Assembly (NCBI RefSeq): GCF_021353265.1
Contig: NZ_JAJTWU010000017.1
Span: forward strand, 1 to 43,615
Length of the DNA stretch: 43,615 nucleotides
Origin: Pelomonas cellulosilytica
GTDB taxonomy: Bacteria; Pseudomonadota; Gammaproteobacteria; Burkholderiales; Burkholderiaceae_C
Direction: 5' to 3'
Part shown: positions 30,157 through 41,900 of the stretch, piece by piece
Position numbering within the stretch: the first letter of the stretch is position 1
How the letters are laid out: each line of letters begins with the position of its first letter
Notes under the pieces: model-generated
Databases searched by the model: none
Told to the model about the DNA's origin: nothing
What the model saw: the letters and a program-made list of their open reading frames with translations, nothing else
Position numbers and translations under genes: made by a program

Positions 30157-30872
30157 GGATCTTCATCGTCGAGGATTCGCGGCTGGCCCGCCAGGAGCTG
30201 CGCACGCTACTCGCCGCCATCCCGGACGCCGACGTGGTGGGCGAGGCGGCCGAGCTGGCACCGGCGCGAGAGGCCATCGACACGCTGACGCCCGAACTGC
30301 TGCTGCTGGACGTGGAGCTGCCCGGCGCGACAGGCTTCGACCTGCTGGACCAGCTGGAGCACCTGCCGCTGGTCGTCTTCACGACCGCCTACGACCAGCA
30401 CGCGCTGGCCGCCTTCGAGCGCAACGCGCTGGACTACCTGCTCAAGCCCATCGACCCGGAGCGGCTGGAGGCGGCGCTGGCCAAGGCTCGCGCGCGGCTG
30501 CGGCCGCCGCCATCGGCGCAGCCGGCCGCCGCGCTGAAGGGCGCGGACGACATGGTCTTCCTGCGCGACGGCGAGCGCTGCTGGTTCGTGCGGCTGGGCG
30601 ACATCGCCGGCTTCGAGGCCTGCGGCAACTACGCACAGGCCTGGTTCGACGGCCAGCGGCCGTTGATCAACCGCACACTGACGAGCCTGGAAGAGCGGCT
30701 AGACCCGCAGCTGTTCTTCCGCGCCAGCCGCAGCCACCTCGTCAACCTGCGCTGGGTGCAGGCCATCCAGCCGTGGAGCAACGACGGCTACCGCGTGACG
30801 CTGCGCGATGGCCACCAGGTCGAGGTGTCGCGGCGGCAGGCCAAGCTGCTGCGCGAGAAGCTGGAGCTGTAG
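30153..30872 (+). CDS. LytTR-family response regulator (second pair)
   Basis: The 239-aa protein has a receiver domain with acidic residues near 7-8 (VEDSRLAR), phospho-acceptor Asp53 in LLLLDVELPG, Thr in VFTTAYD and Lys in YLLKPIDPE. A Pro/Ala linker precedes the LytTR DNA-binding domain (about residues 135-239: GDIAGFEACGNYAQAW, FFRASRSHLVNLRWVQAI, VEVSRRQAKLLREKL). It is coupled to the kinase by an ATGA overlap. The phosphofructokinase gene begins 12 bp after its stop, so the metabolic gene is probably in the same transcript. Confidence 0.94.
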   Translation: MRIFIVEDSRLARQELRTLLAAIPDADVVGEAAELAPAREAIDTLTPELLLLDVELPGATGFDLLDQLEHLPLVVFTTAYDQHALAAFERNALDYLLKPIDPERLEAALAKARARLRPPPSAQPAAALKGADDMVFLRDGERCWFVRLGDIAGFEACGNYAQAWFDGQRPLINRTLTSLEERLDPQLFFRASRSHLVNLRWVQAIQPWSNDGYRVTLRDGHQVEVSRRQAKLLREKLEL

Positions 30873-30884
30873 GAGACTGGCGCC

Positions 30885-32006
30885 ATGACCACGACGACCG
30901 CCCCGATCCGCCGCATCGCCATCACCACCGGAGGCGGCGACGCCCCGGGGCTGAACGCCGTCATCCAGGCCGTCACGCGCGCGGCGCTGCAGCGCGGCTG
31001 GCGCTGCATCGGCATCCGCGACGGCTACGACGGCCTGCTGAGGCCGGAGCGCTATCGGCCGTACGAGGGCTGCATCGAACTGATGGCCGAGCGAGTGGAC
31101 GGCGTCGCCGCCCTCGGCGGCACGCTGCTGGGCTCCACCAACAAGGGCAACCCCTTCGCCTACCCCACGCCGCAAGCCGACGGCAGCCTGGCGCTGACCG
31201 ACAGATCGCAAGACCTGCTGGATGCGCTGGCCCGCGAGCAGGTGGATGCGCTGGTGGCCGTCGGCGGCGACGGCTCGCTGGCCATCGCGCACCAGCTCGC
31301 GCAGCGAGGCCTGCGTGTCGTCGGCGTGCCCAAGACCATCGACAACGACCTCGACGGCACGGTCATGACCTTCGGTTTCGACACGGCCGTGGCCTTCGCC
31401 ACCGAGTGCATCGACCGGCTGCACACGACCGCCGCCAGCCATCACCGCGTCATCGCCGTGGAGGTGATGGGCCGCTACGCCGGCTGGATCGCGCTGCATG
31501 CAGGGCTGGCCGGCGGCGCGCACGCCATCCTGCTGCCCGAGGTGGCGTTCGACCTGGCGCCGGTGGCGGCGCTGATCGCCCGACGCGAGGCGCAGGGCCA
31601 AGCCTATTCCATCGTCGTCGTCGCCGAGGGCGCCTGCCCGCGGGACGGCGCGCGGGCGCTGTGTGCGCCGGCCGAGGTGGGCCACGCCGAGCGTCTGGGT
31701 GGCATGGGCGAGCAGGTCAGCCAGGCGCTGGCCCGGCTCACCGGCAAGGACACGCGCTGCGTCGTGCTGGGCCACCTGCTGCGCGGCGGCAGCCCGACGG
31801 CGTTCGACCGCGTCGCGGCGCTGCGCTTCGGCGCGGCGGCCGTGCGAGCGCTGGCCGACGGACAGCACGGCATCATGGTCGCGCTGGATGGCCGCGACGT
31901 GCGGCCCGTGCCGCTGGCCGACGTGGCCGGCCGCATGAAGGCCGTACCGGTGGACTGCGACACCCTATCCACCGCCCGCGACCTCGGCGTCTGCCTGGGC
32001 GTCTGA
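30885..32006 (+). CDS. pfkA: 6-phosphofructokinase, ATP-type of the Gly/Lys group
   Basis: The 373-aa PFK-A family enzyme phosphorylates fructose 6-phosphate. Motifs are TTGGGDAPGLNAVI (nucleotide binding), VGGDGSLA with Gly130, PKTIDNDLDGT with Lys150 and the catalytic Asp, EVMGRYAGWIA, and LGHLLRGGSPTAFDR. In this family Gly at the first site favours ATP as donor, whereas PPi enzymes carry Asp there. Lys at the second site (PKTIDND) is shared with PPi enzymes, so this belongs to the mixed group that is usually ATP-dependent. ATG 30885 follows GGAG. Its position 12 bp behind a LytTR regulator is unusual for a glycolytic gene. Confidence 0.93.
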   Translation: MTTTTAPIRRIAITTGGGDAPGLNAVIQAVTRAALQRGWRCIGIRDGYDGLLRPERYRPYEGCIELMAERVDGVAALGGTLLGSTNKGNPFAYPTPQADGSLALTDRSQDLLDALAREQVDALVAVGGDGSLAIAHQLAQRGLRVVGVPKTIDNDLDGTVMTFGFDTAVAFATECIDRLHTTAASHHRVIAVEVMGRYAGWIALHAGLAGGAHAILLPEVAFDLAPVAALIARREAQGQAYSIVVVAEGACPRDGARALCAPAEVGHAERLGGMGEQVSQALARLTGKDTRCVVLGHLLRGGSPTAFDRVAALRFGAAAVRALADGQHGIMVALDGRDVRPVPLADVAGRMKAVPVDCDTLSTARDLGVCLGV

Positions 32007-32121
32007 ACCCCCGCCGGCTGCGGCCTGGCCCCGCCAACGTGCAGCTCGTCGCAGCACGCGCGACGCCGGCCGGCCGAGCGCCTACGCTGTGGACCTCTCC
32101 AACTCCGACAACGACAACGCC

Positions 32122-32313
32122 ATGACCCGTCTCGCCTCCCTCTGCATCGCCGTCGCCGCCACCGCCGGGCTCAGCGCCTGCGTCTTCGCGCCGCCGTCCT
32201 CCGCCATCCCGGCCGATACCAGCACCATCACCAAGATCGGTGAACAGGCCGTCATCACCTGCGGCGCGGGCAATGTGAAGGAAGTGAACGCGAAGAGCTT
32301 CACCTGCAAGTGA
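32122..32313 (+). CDS. Small lipoprotein
   Basis: The 63-aa product has an export signal with lipobox LSAC (Cys20), leaving a mature lipoprotein of about 44 residues with two further Cys (VITCGAG and a Cys at the second last position) that could pair. It has no recognised family. ATG 32122 is not preceded by a clear Shine-Dalgarno. It lies 115 bp after pfkA and just before the kinase remnant. Confidence 0.65.
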   Translation: MTRLASLCIAVAATAGLSACVFAPPSSAIPADTSTITKIGEQAVITCGAGNVKEVNAKSFTCK

Positions 32314-32401
32314 CGGCGGGGTGGCCCTCGAAGGCCGCCACGCCGGTACCGCGTCCGCCGCGGCGGCTCCGAGCGGGCTGGCAAGGTCGGAGAAGCGGTC
32401 G

Positions 32402-33033
32402 ATGTCCAGCACAGCCCTGCTCGCGCACGAGCTGCGCAACCCGCTCGTGCCGAGCCGGCCGCACGGCCGACGCGGCGCTGGGCCACTGCTTCGACGTCAT
32501 GGAACGCCAGCTGGACCTTCTGCAACGCATGGTCGACGACCTGGCGATGTGAGCACGGCCGGCGGGCACCGTCGACCTCGTGACCCGCAGCCGTGTGGAC
32601 CTGGCCGACATCGCGCAGGCCTGCTTCGAGATCTGCACGCCGCTCGGTCATGCCCGGCAGCTGAGCCTGTCGCTCGATGTGGCGCCCGGCTCCAATGCCG
32701 TCCGTCATGGTCGACGTCGACCGGTTGACGCAGCTGCTGGTGAACCTGCTGGGCAACGCCTTCAAGTTCACGCCGCCGCATGGCCACGTGACGCTGCGTG
32801 TGTGGCGCGACGGCGGCCATGAGCGGTTGCAGGTTGCCGACACGGGCATCGGCAACCCGGCGTCGCAGCTGGAGCGGGTGTTCGAGCCGTTCTACACGGG
32901 CGCCGGTTCGGGCGGCATGGGCCTGGGTCTCGCGGTCGTGCGCCAGGTGGCCGCGGCGCACGGCGGCTGGGTGCGCGCCGAGAGCGCCGGGCTCAACGCT
33001 GGCGCGACATTCACGGTCGAGCTGCCGGCATGA
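32402..33033 (+). pseudogene. Decayed sensor histidine kinase
   Basis: Pieces of a PAS/hybrid-type histidine kinase lie in order but in different frames. The H-box LLAHELRNPLVP (frame of 32402) comes first. A frameshift near 32450-32470 leads to ALGHCFDVMERQLDLLQRMV (frame of 32310), which hits an in-frame TGA at 32550. The same frame resumes with DLVTRSRVDLADIAQAC. A second shift near 32700 leads to the ATPase domain (VDVDRLTQLLVNLLGNAFKF, VADTGIG, FEPFYTG, GMGLGLAVVRQVAAAHGG), which runs to a stop at 33033. The sensory N-terminus is gone. Each motif matches the family, so this is a real but dead gene. Confidence 0.88.
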
Positions 33034-33048
33034 AATACGGCCGACCGC

Positions 33049-33564
33049 TCAGCGCAGGCGGAAGAAGCGCAGCCGCACCGCCGCTTCGTACCCCTCCGGA
33101 GCGGGGCCCAGCGTGCCGACGAAGCGGCCCTCGCCCAGCCACTGGTGCGGCCCGAGCGGTACGTCGAAATCGGCCACGGTCTTTACGTCATAGCTGCCAT
33201 CGGCCTGCTTGAACAGCGTGCCGCGGTTGCGCACGTGGATGATGGTGCCGTCGTCGGCGCGGATCATGTAGCTGGCATCCAACTCGATATGGCCGTCGGG
33301 CCGCACCAACTGCCAGTCCCAGCCGCCGGGCAGAACGCGGCCCTGGATCCTGGGCCCCTTGAACTCGCCGCCGGTGATGGGCACGTACTGCCGGTGCCCC
33401 TGAGACGTGCGGCCGACCTGCACGGTGGGCGCAAGCGTCACGATCTCCTCGAACACGAACTCGGCCTGCGGACCGGACGGCGGCGCGGCGGTGTCGGCGG
33501 CCTGCAGCGCCGCGCCCGGCAGCAGTGCCAGCAGCAACAGGGCGAGTGAGCGTTTCAGCAGCAT
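33049..33564 (-). CDS. Exported DUF3237-like protein
   Basis: The 171-aa protein has a signal peptide (residues 1-22, LQA-AD). The mature part matches the DUF3237 pattern (FVFEEIVTLAPTVQVG, GHRQYVPITGGEFKGPRIQG, VLPGGWDWQLVRPDG, ASYMIRADDGTIIHVRNRG). DUF3237 folds as a small beta-barrel of unknown function. Most members lack an export signal, so this is a secreted variant. ATG 33564 opens the signal. It lies 37 bp downstream of recG in the same direction and 15 bp from the dead kinase on the other strand. Confidence 0.8.
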   Translation of the reverse strand: MLLKRSLALLLLALLPGAALQAADTAAPPSGPQAEFVFEEIVTLAPTVQVGRTSQGHRQYVPITGGEFKGPRIQGRVLPGGWDWQLVRPDGHIELDASYMIRADDGTIIHVRNRGTLFKQADGSYDVKTVADFDVPLGPHQWLGEGRFVGTLGPAPEGYEAAVRLRFFRLR

Positions 33565-33601
33565 GATTGCGTAGGTGGTGAGCGGATGAAGGGCGGGCCC
33601 G

Positions 33602-35674
33602 TCACGCCTTCAGGAACTCGGCCTTGGTGCCGAGCCAGCGCGAAACCTGGCGCCTGGCGGCCTCGGGGTGTTCATCCAGCAGCCGCGGGGCCAGCTGGCG
33701 GGCGGCGACGAGCAGCGGCGCGTCCTCCTGCAGATCCGCAAAGCGCAGCAGCTCGGCGCCGCTCTGGCGAGAACCCATGAACTCGCCGGGGCCGCGGATG
33801 TCGAGATCGCGGCGCGCGATCTCGAAGCCGTCGGTCGTCTCGGCCATGGCCTTCAGGCGCGCCTTGCCGGTCTCGGACAGCGGCGGCGTGTAGATCAGTA
33901 CGCAGACGCTCGCCTTCGCACCCCGGCCCACGCGGCCACGCAGCTGGTGCAGCTGAGCGAGGCCGAAGCGCTCCGCATGCTCGATGACCATCAGGCTGGC
34001 GTTCGGCACGTCCACGCCCACCTCGATGACCGTGGTGGCCACCAGCACGCTCATCTGGCCGCCGGAAAACTGCGCCATGACGGCGGCCTTCTCGGCCGGC
34101 GCCATGCGGCCGTGCAGCAGGCCTACGCTGGTGCCGGGCAGCGCGGCGCTCAGCTCGGCATGCGTCTCCGTGGCGTTGCGCAGGTCCACGGCCTCGGATT
34201 CCTCGACGAGAGGACAGACCCAGTAGACCTGCGCGCCATCGGTCACGGCGCCGCGGATCTTGTCCACGATGTCATCGCGCTTGGCCGCGGTGAACAGCTT
34301 GGTGACGATGGGGCTGCGGCCGGGCGGCAGCTCGTCGATGGTGGAGACGTCGAGGTCGGCGAAATAGGTCATCGCCAAGGTCCGGGGAATCGGCGTCGCA
34401 CTCATCATCAGCAGGTGCGGCTCCAGATCCATCGCTTTCAACTTGTTCCGCAGAGCCAGCCGCTGCGCCACGCCGAAGCGGTGCTGCTCGTCGATGACCG
34501 CCAGCCCAAGCTTGGCGAACTTGACCTTGTCCTCGATGACGGCATGCGTGCCGACGACGAGCTGCGCGTCGCCCGACGCCGCCGCGTCCAGCATCTTCTG
34601 CCGCGCCTTGCCTTTCACGCTGCCGGTGATCCACGCCACCTGCAGCCCCAGAGGCTGCAGCCAGCCGATTAGCTTGCGGAAGTGCTGCTCGGCCAGGATC
34701 TCCGTCGGCGCCATCAGCGCGCATTGCCAGCCGGCATCGATGGCCACAGCCGCGGCGAGTGCGGCGACCACCGTCTTGCCGGAGCCCACGTCGCCCTGCA
34801 GCAGCCGGTGCATCGGCTGGGGCCGGGCCAGGTCTTGCGCGATTTCCTCGGACACGCGCTGCTGCGCAGCGGTCAGCTGGAAGGGCAGCGCGGCCAGCAG
34901 CTTCTCGTGCAGCCCACCGGGCCGCGCGCGCAGCGCCGGCGCCACCAGCAGCGCCCGCTCGCGCTGGGCCTGAAGCTGCGACAGCTGCTGGGCCAGCAAC
35001 TCCTCGAACTTGAGTCGGTCCCACGCCGGGTGGTGGTGCTCCTGCAGCGCCTGCAACGACGCGCTGGGCGGCGGGTGGTGCAGGTAGTGGAGCGCGTCCT
35101 TCAGCGACGGCAAGCCGCGCGGCACGACGCCGGGGGGCAGCAGCTCGCGCAGGTCGGCCCGCGCCAGGCCCGAGGCGACGGCCTTGCGCAAATAGGCCTG
35201 CGGCAGCTGGGCCGAGGTCGGGTAGACGGGGGTCAGGCTCTGCGCGAGTGGCGTGTCGTCATCGACGACCTTGACGACCGGGTGCACCATCTCGCGGCCG
35301 AAGAAGCCCACCCGCGCCTCGCCGCGCACGCGCAGCCGCGTCGCGGCGGACATCTGCTTCTGCTGCGACGGGTAGAAGTGCAGGAAGCGCAGCAGCAGCG
35401 TGCCGGTGTCGTCTTTCAGCCGCACGAGCAGCTGGCGCCGGCTGCGCAACTCCACCTGGCAGTCGACGACGACACCCTCCACCTGCGCCGCCTCGCCCTC
35501 GCGAAGCGCGCCGATGGGCGTCAGCCGCGTTTCGTCCTCGTAGCGCAGCGGCAGGTGCAGCGCGAGGTCGATGTCACGCACGAGGCCGAGCTTCTCCATC
35601 GCCTTCTGGGGCGCGGATTTTGTCGGCTTGGGGGCCGTGGCAGCGGCGGCAGAGGCCTCGGGCATGGCCCGCAT
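33602..35674 (-). CDS. recG: ATP-dependent DNA helicase RecG
   Basis: RecG (690 aa) remodels stalled replication forks and Holliday-type junctions. It has an N-terminal wedge/OB domain (about residues 50-150), the Walker A motif LLQGDVGSGKTVVAALA (about residue 293), DEQHRFG (Walker B, DEQH box), MSATPIPRTLAMT, and a helicase C domain with LLHGRMAPAEK, VATTVIEVGVDVPNASLM and QLRGRVGRG. The C-terminus carries the RecG wedge-closing region. Two in-frame ATGs (35674 and 35665) are possible, neither with a clear Shine-Dalgarno. The next gene upstream on the same strand ends 22 bp away. Length matches the family. Confidence 0.97.
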   Translation of the reverse strand: MRAMPEASAAAATAPKPTKSAPQKAMEKLGLVRDIDLALHLPLRYEDETRLTPIGALREGEAAQVEGVVVDCQVELRSRRQLLVRLKDDTGTLLLRFLHFYPSQQKQMSAATRLRVRGEARVGFFGREMVHPVVKVVDDDTPLAQSLTPVYPTSAQLPQAYLRKAVASGLARADLRELLPPGVVPRGLPSLKDALHYLHHPPPSASLQALQEHHHPAWDRLKFEELLAQQLSQLQAQRERALLVAPALRARPGGLHEKLLAALPFQLTAAQQRVSEEIAQDLARPQPMHRLLQGDVGSGKTVVAALAAAVAIDAGWQCALMAPTEILAEQHFRKLIGWLQPLGLQVAWITGSVKGKARQKMLDAAASGDAQLVVGTHAVIEDKVKFAKLGLAVIDEQHRFGVAQRLALRNKLKAMDLEPHLLMMSATPIPRTLAMTYFADLDVSTIDELPPGRSPIVTKLFTAAKRDDIVDKIRGAVTDGAQVYWVCPLVEESEAVDLRNATETHAELSAALPGTSVGLLHGRMAPAEKAAVMAQFSGGQMSVLVATTVIEVGVDVPNASLMVIEHAERFGLAQLHQLRGRVGRGAKASVCVLIYTPPLSETGKARLKAMAETTDGFEIARRDLDIRGPGEFMGSRQSGAELLRFADLQEDAPLLVAARQLAPRLLDEHPEAARRQVSRWLGTKAEFLKA

Positions 35675-35696
35675 TGTGCGGGCGCCGCGGCGCCGC

Positions 35697-36065
35697 TCAG
35701 GTGGGCGTGGGGACGCCGGCCATGCGGTCGTAAGAGACGAAGAACTGGCGCGCCAGCGCCAGCAGTTGGCCCTGGCTCAGCGGCGCGGCCGGCCGGTAGT
35801 CGGCGATGTGCGGCGCAAGCTTGGGCCGATGCGCCTCGACATAGTGCTTCAGCTGGTGGATGACGACGTGCGAGCCGGTCACAAGCACTTCGGGCGTGTC
35901 CTGCACGGCCTGGCAGACGGCCTCGAACAACGCATGCTCGGGGTGATCGGCATGACCGTGGCTGCGCCGGTCGTGCGGCTCAATACGGGCGGCGTGCACC
36001 TGGTGCTCATCAAAATGCAGCACCTCCGCGTGGTGGTGGTCGAGGTGGATGACGGCGTGGAACAT
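35697..36065 (-). CDS. Small His-rich protein, translational-machinery-protein-like
   Basis: The 122-aa protein starts at ATG 36065 with AGGAGA six bases upstream. It begins [20 protein letters not shown], has a His-rich middle ([17 protein letters not shown]), and then [20 protein letters not shown]. The layout matches the short proteins annotated as translational machinery proteins, which resemble the eRF1 middle domain; their function is unknown. Longer frames to 36518 run into the zinc-finger gene and are rejected. It sits 20 bp after the DksA-like gene and 22 bp before recG, so all three likely share a transcript. Confidence 0.75.
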   Translation of the reverse strand: MFHAVIHLDHHHAEVLHFDEHQVHAARIEPHDRRSHGHADHPEHALFEAVCQAVQDTPEVLVTGSHVVIHQLKHYVEAHRPKLAPHIADYRPAAPLSQGQLLALARQFFVSYDRMAGVPTPT

Positions 36066-36085
36066 GGTCTTCTCCTGGAAGGGAA

Positions 36086-36457
36086 TCAACGGGTCGCCTC
36101 GGCGGCGGTCTGGCAGTCGAAGCAGCGCAGCGTCTGTGGCTGGCGTTGCAGGCGATCGAACGGGATGGCGGCGGCGCAGTCGACGCAGCGGCCATAGCCT
36201 GGCAGCTTGAGTCGCGTCAGCGCATCGTCCAGCGCCTCCAGCTCGGCGAGGAGGTGGCGGTCGCGCGTTTGGTCCAGCTCGCGATCGGCCTCGTGCTCGC
36301 GCAGCTCGCGCGGGTCGTCGGCGACGAGCGCCGCCGCGTGCGCGACGCGGTCGGCACCGCCGCGCTGGGCCTGCAGCGCGCTCTGCACGCGCTCGCGCGC
36401 CAGGCGCAGCTCGGTCTCGAGCAGGGCGTGTTGTCCGGGGGTGAGGGCTGTGCTCAT
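36086..36457 (-). CDS. DksA/TraR-family zinc-finger protein
   Basis: The 123-aa protein has a long helical, coiled-coil-like region (about residues 10-85) and a C-terminal zinc finger [13 protein letters not shown]...CFDC. Proteins of the DksA/TraR family insert their coiled coil into the RNA-polymerase secondary channel. Here the Asp-rich DksA tip motif (DPADRA) is not obvious, so ppGpp-linked function is uncertain. ATG 36457 follows AGGAGG at six bases, an excellent site; an upstream in-frame start (36478) does not have it. It heads the DksA-like, His-rich, recG run, divergent from queA. Confidence 0.88.
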   Translation of the reverse strand: MSTALTPGQHALLETELRLARERVQSALQAQRGGADRVAHAAALVADDPRELREHEADRELDQTRDRHLLAELEALDDALTRLKLPGYGRCVDCAAAIPFDRLQRQPQTLRCFDCQTAAEATR

Positions 36458-36592
36458 GGAGAACCTCCTGAAACCCATGCTCCCACCGCGCCCCGGCTGC
36501 GACCTTGCGTTGCATCAAGAAGAGCCGGCTTGGCCGGCCGAGCGAGAATGGCGGCTCCTTTGGTACGGGTCTGTCCGGCCCTCAAACGCGTC

Positions 36593-38781
<2,189 letters not shown>

Positions 38782-38806
38782 CGACTGCTTACGATTTCAT
38801 CGCGGC

Positions 38807-38839
38807 GGTCCCAGGAACTAGGGACCGGCCCGTTCGGGC
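38807..38839 (+). terminator. Two GC-rich hairpins after tgt
   Basis: GGTCCC (38807-38812) pairs with GGGACC (38821-38826), and GCCC (38828-38831) pairs with GGGC (38836-38839). They lie 26 bases after the tgt stop in the 217-bp gap before the RTX gene and could end the queA-tgt transcript, although no T-run follows. The rest of the gap holds a small CGGAA...TTCCG inverted repeat (about 38970-38987). Confidence 0.4.
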
Positions 38840-38998
38840 AGCGCTGTCGCCCCCACGTTTGCAGGTGAAGCAACGTAAATCCGTCACGGTCGGCCGCCCA
38901 GAATCGCGCCTCCGCTCCCTGGGTAGGCGCGTCGTTTGCCAGACGTAACTGGTTGAAACACCCGGGGTTCGGAACGTCGAACTTCCGAGGTTTCTGCC

Positions 38999-41900
38999 AT
39001 GTCGATCAAGTCCTTGCGCGCCCGTGCGGCGGCTGCCCTGCGTCGTGCTTCCAAGAACGCCGCCACCCGCGTCGAGCCCCGCAAGGCGGAACCCTGGAAG
39101 ATCGAGACGCTGGAGCCGAAGCTGCTGCTTTCGGCCGATGCGCTGCCGGCCGTGCACCTGCTGGCGACCACCGGGACCGACGCAAAGGCGCCCAAGGTCT
39201 ACACCTTTGAGCGTGGCGAAGGCGCTGCCTGGGTGGACGCGCGCACCGCTGGCGACGAGACGCCGGGGCTGCTGCAACTGGGCGCCGGCATCACGCCCAG
39301 CGACCTCGCCGTGCGCCGCATCGTCAACGACGCCAGCGGCGAGGCCGATGCGCTGGAAGTGGCGCTGCTGGGTACCGCGGACCGTGTGCAGATCCGTGGC
39401 TTCTTCACCGCCGACAACCCGGTGCAGGGCGTGGCCTTCGCAAATGGCGCGCGGTGGAACGCGGAGGAGCTCGCCAGCCTCGTCGAGACCACGCCGCAGC
39501 GACGCGCGCTGGCGGTCAGCACCACGGCTGCCGCCAACGACGCCACGACCTTCGACGCGACCGCAGAGTTCAACACCACAACCAACCCCGATGGCGTCTG
39601 GAGCTACGGCTACTCGCCGCTCGGCGGCGCCGGCTACGCACTGACGCTGTTCGACCAGCCCACCGGCACGGCCTGGAACAAGGCCGGCTACGTGACGCTC
39701 GGCACGCCGGCCATCTGGCGTAACACGGGGGCGAGCGCGCAGTACGGCGTCGCCGCCGGTCAGCTCGCGCTGCACCCCGGGCCGACCCCCAACGGCGACT
39801 ACGCTGTGCTGCGCTTCACGGCGCCGACCGAGGGGCTGTACACGCCGACCGGCCAGTTCTTCGCCGGCGACAGCGGTTCGATGAACGGCAGCGTCGTGCT
39901 CAACGGCAAGCTCGCGCAGCCGTTGCAGTCCTTCTCCAGCACCACCGATGCGTCGGTGTTCTCGGTCTCGCCGCTGCACCTGTCCGCGGGCGACACGCTG
40001 GACTTCGTTGTCGGCAACAACGGCAGCTTCTACAGCGGCAACACGCCGCTGTCCGTCGTCGTGCAGCGCACGGCCGTCATCGCGCCGTCCGCCGGGAACA
40101 ACCTCTACCTGTTCGGCCGAGGCGACGGCCCGACGACGGTGCCGGCCTACTCGGACCCCAACCTGGGCAAGGTCAACACGCTGCAGTTCAAGGCCGGCGT
40201 CTCGCCGGCGGACGTCAGCGTCGCGCGCGCACCGGACACGCAGGTCGGCGCGGACGTGGCGCTGTCGCTCACGATCAACGGCACCAGCGACGTCATCACG
40301 TTCAACGGCTTCCTGTTCGGCGGCACGCCGGCCAACGAGCTCAACGGCCTGCAGCAGGTCAGCTTCGCCGACGGCACTGTCTGGGACATCTCGCAGCTGC
40401 TCTTCATGCTGGGCATGGGCACGACGGGCAACGACAGCCTCAACGGCGGCACCGGCAACGACCTGCTCAACGGCGCGGCCGGCAACGACACGCTGAACGG
40501 CAACAACGGCAACGACACGCTCTACGGTGGCGCCGGCAATGATTCGCTGAACGGCGGCTACGGCAACGACATCCTCGACGGCGGTGCTGGCAACGACACG
40601 CTGCAGGACGGCTACGGAAGCGACACCATCCTCTTCGGCCGCGGTGATGGTCAGGACCGCGTCTACTTCGGCTACAACACCGGCGGCAACGTCAACACGC
40701 TGCAGTTCAAGGCCGGCGTCGCACCCGCCGACGTGATCGTCAAGCAGGCCTACGACAACTACTGGGGCGGCAACAACACCGCACTGGAGCTGAGCATTGC
40801 CGGCACGACCGACAAGATCACCTTCAACGGCTTCCGCCGCGCCGACAACCCCGCCGGCGACCCGTACAACACTTTGCAGCGTGTGCGCTTCGACGACGGC
40901 ACCGAGTGGGACCTGGCCACGCTGATCGCCAAGAGCCAGGTGTTCACCGATGGCGACGACAACGTGCGCGGCACCATCGCCGACGACAGCTTCAGCGGCG
41001 GCCTCGGCAACGACGTCATCTCCGGCGCCGGCGGCAACGACGTCATCGACGGCGGCCCGGGCAACGACACGCTCAACGGCGACGACGGCGACGACCAGCT
41101 CACCGGCGGCAACGGCAACGACGCGATCAACGGCGGCAACGGCAACGACGTCCTCGCCGGCGACGACGGCAACGACAACCTCGATGGCGGCTACGGCAAC
41201 GACACGCTGACCGGCGGCACGGGCGACGACTCGCTCAGCGGCAGCTATGGCGATGACATCCTCGACGGCGGTGCTGGCAACGACACGCTGCAGGACGGCT
41301 ACGGAAGCGACACCATCCTCTTCGGCCGCGGTGATGGCCAAGACCGCGTCTACTTCGGCTACAACACCGGCGGCAACGTCAACACGCTGCAGTTCAAGGC
41401 CGGCGTCGCACCGGCCGACGTGATCGTCAGGCAGGCCTACGACAACTACTGGGGCGGCAACAACACTGCGCTGGAGCTGAGCATTGCCGGCACGACCGAC
41501 AAGATCACCTTCAACGGCTTCCGCCGCGCGGACAACCCCGCCGGCGACCCGTACAACACTTTGCAGCGTGTGCGCTTCGACGACGGCACCGAGTGGGACC
41601 TGGCCACGCTGATCGCCAAGAGCCAGGTGTTCACCGATGGCGACGACAACGTGCGCGGCACCATCGCCGACGACAGCTTCAGCGGCGGCCTCGGCAACGA
41701 CACCATCTCCGGCGCCGGCGGCAACGACGTCATCGACGGCGGCCCGGGCAACGACACGCTCAACGGCGACGACGGCGACGACCAGCTGACCGGCGGCAAC
41801 GGCAACGACGCGATCAACGGCGGCAACGGCAACGACGTCCTCGCCGGCGACGACGGCAACGACAACCTCGATGGCGGCTACGGCAACGACACGCTGACCG

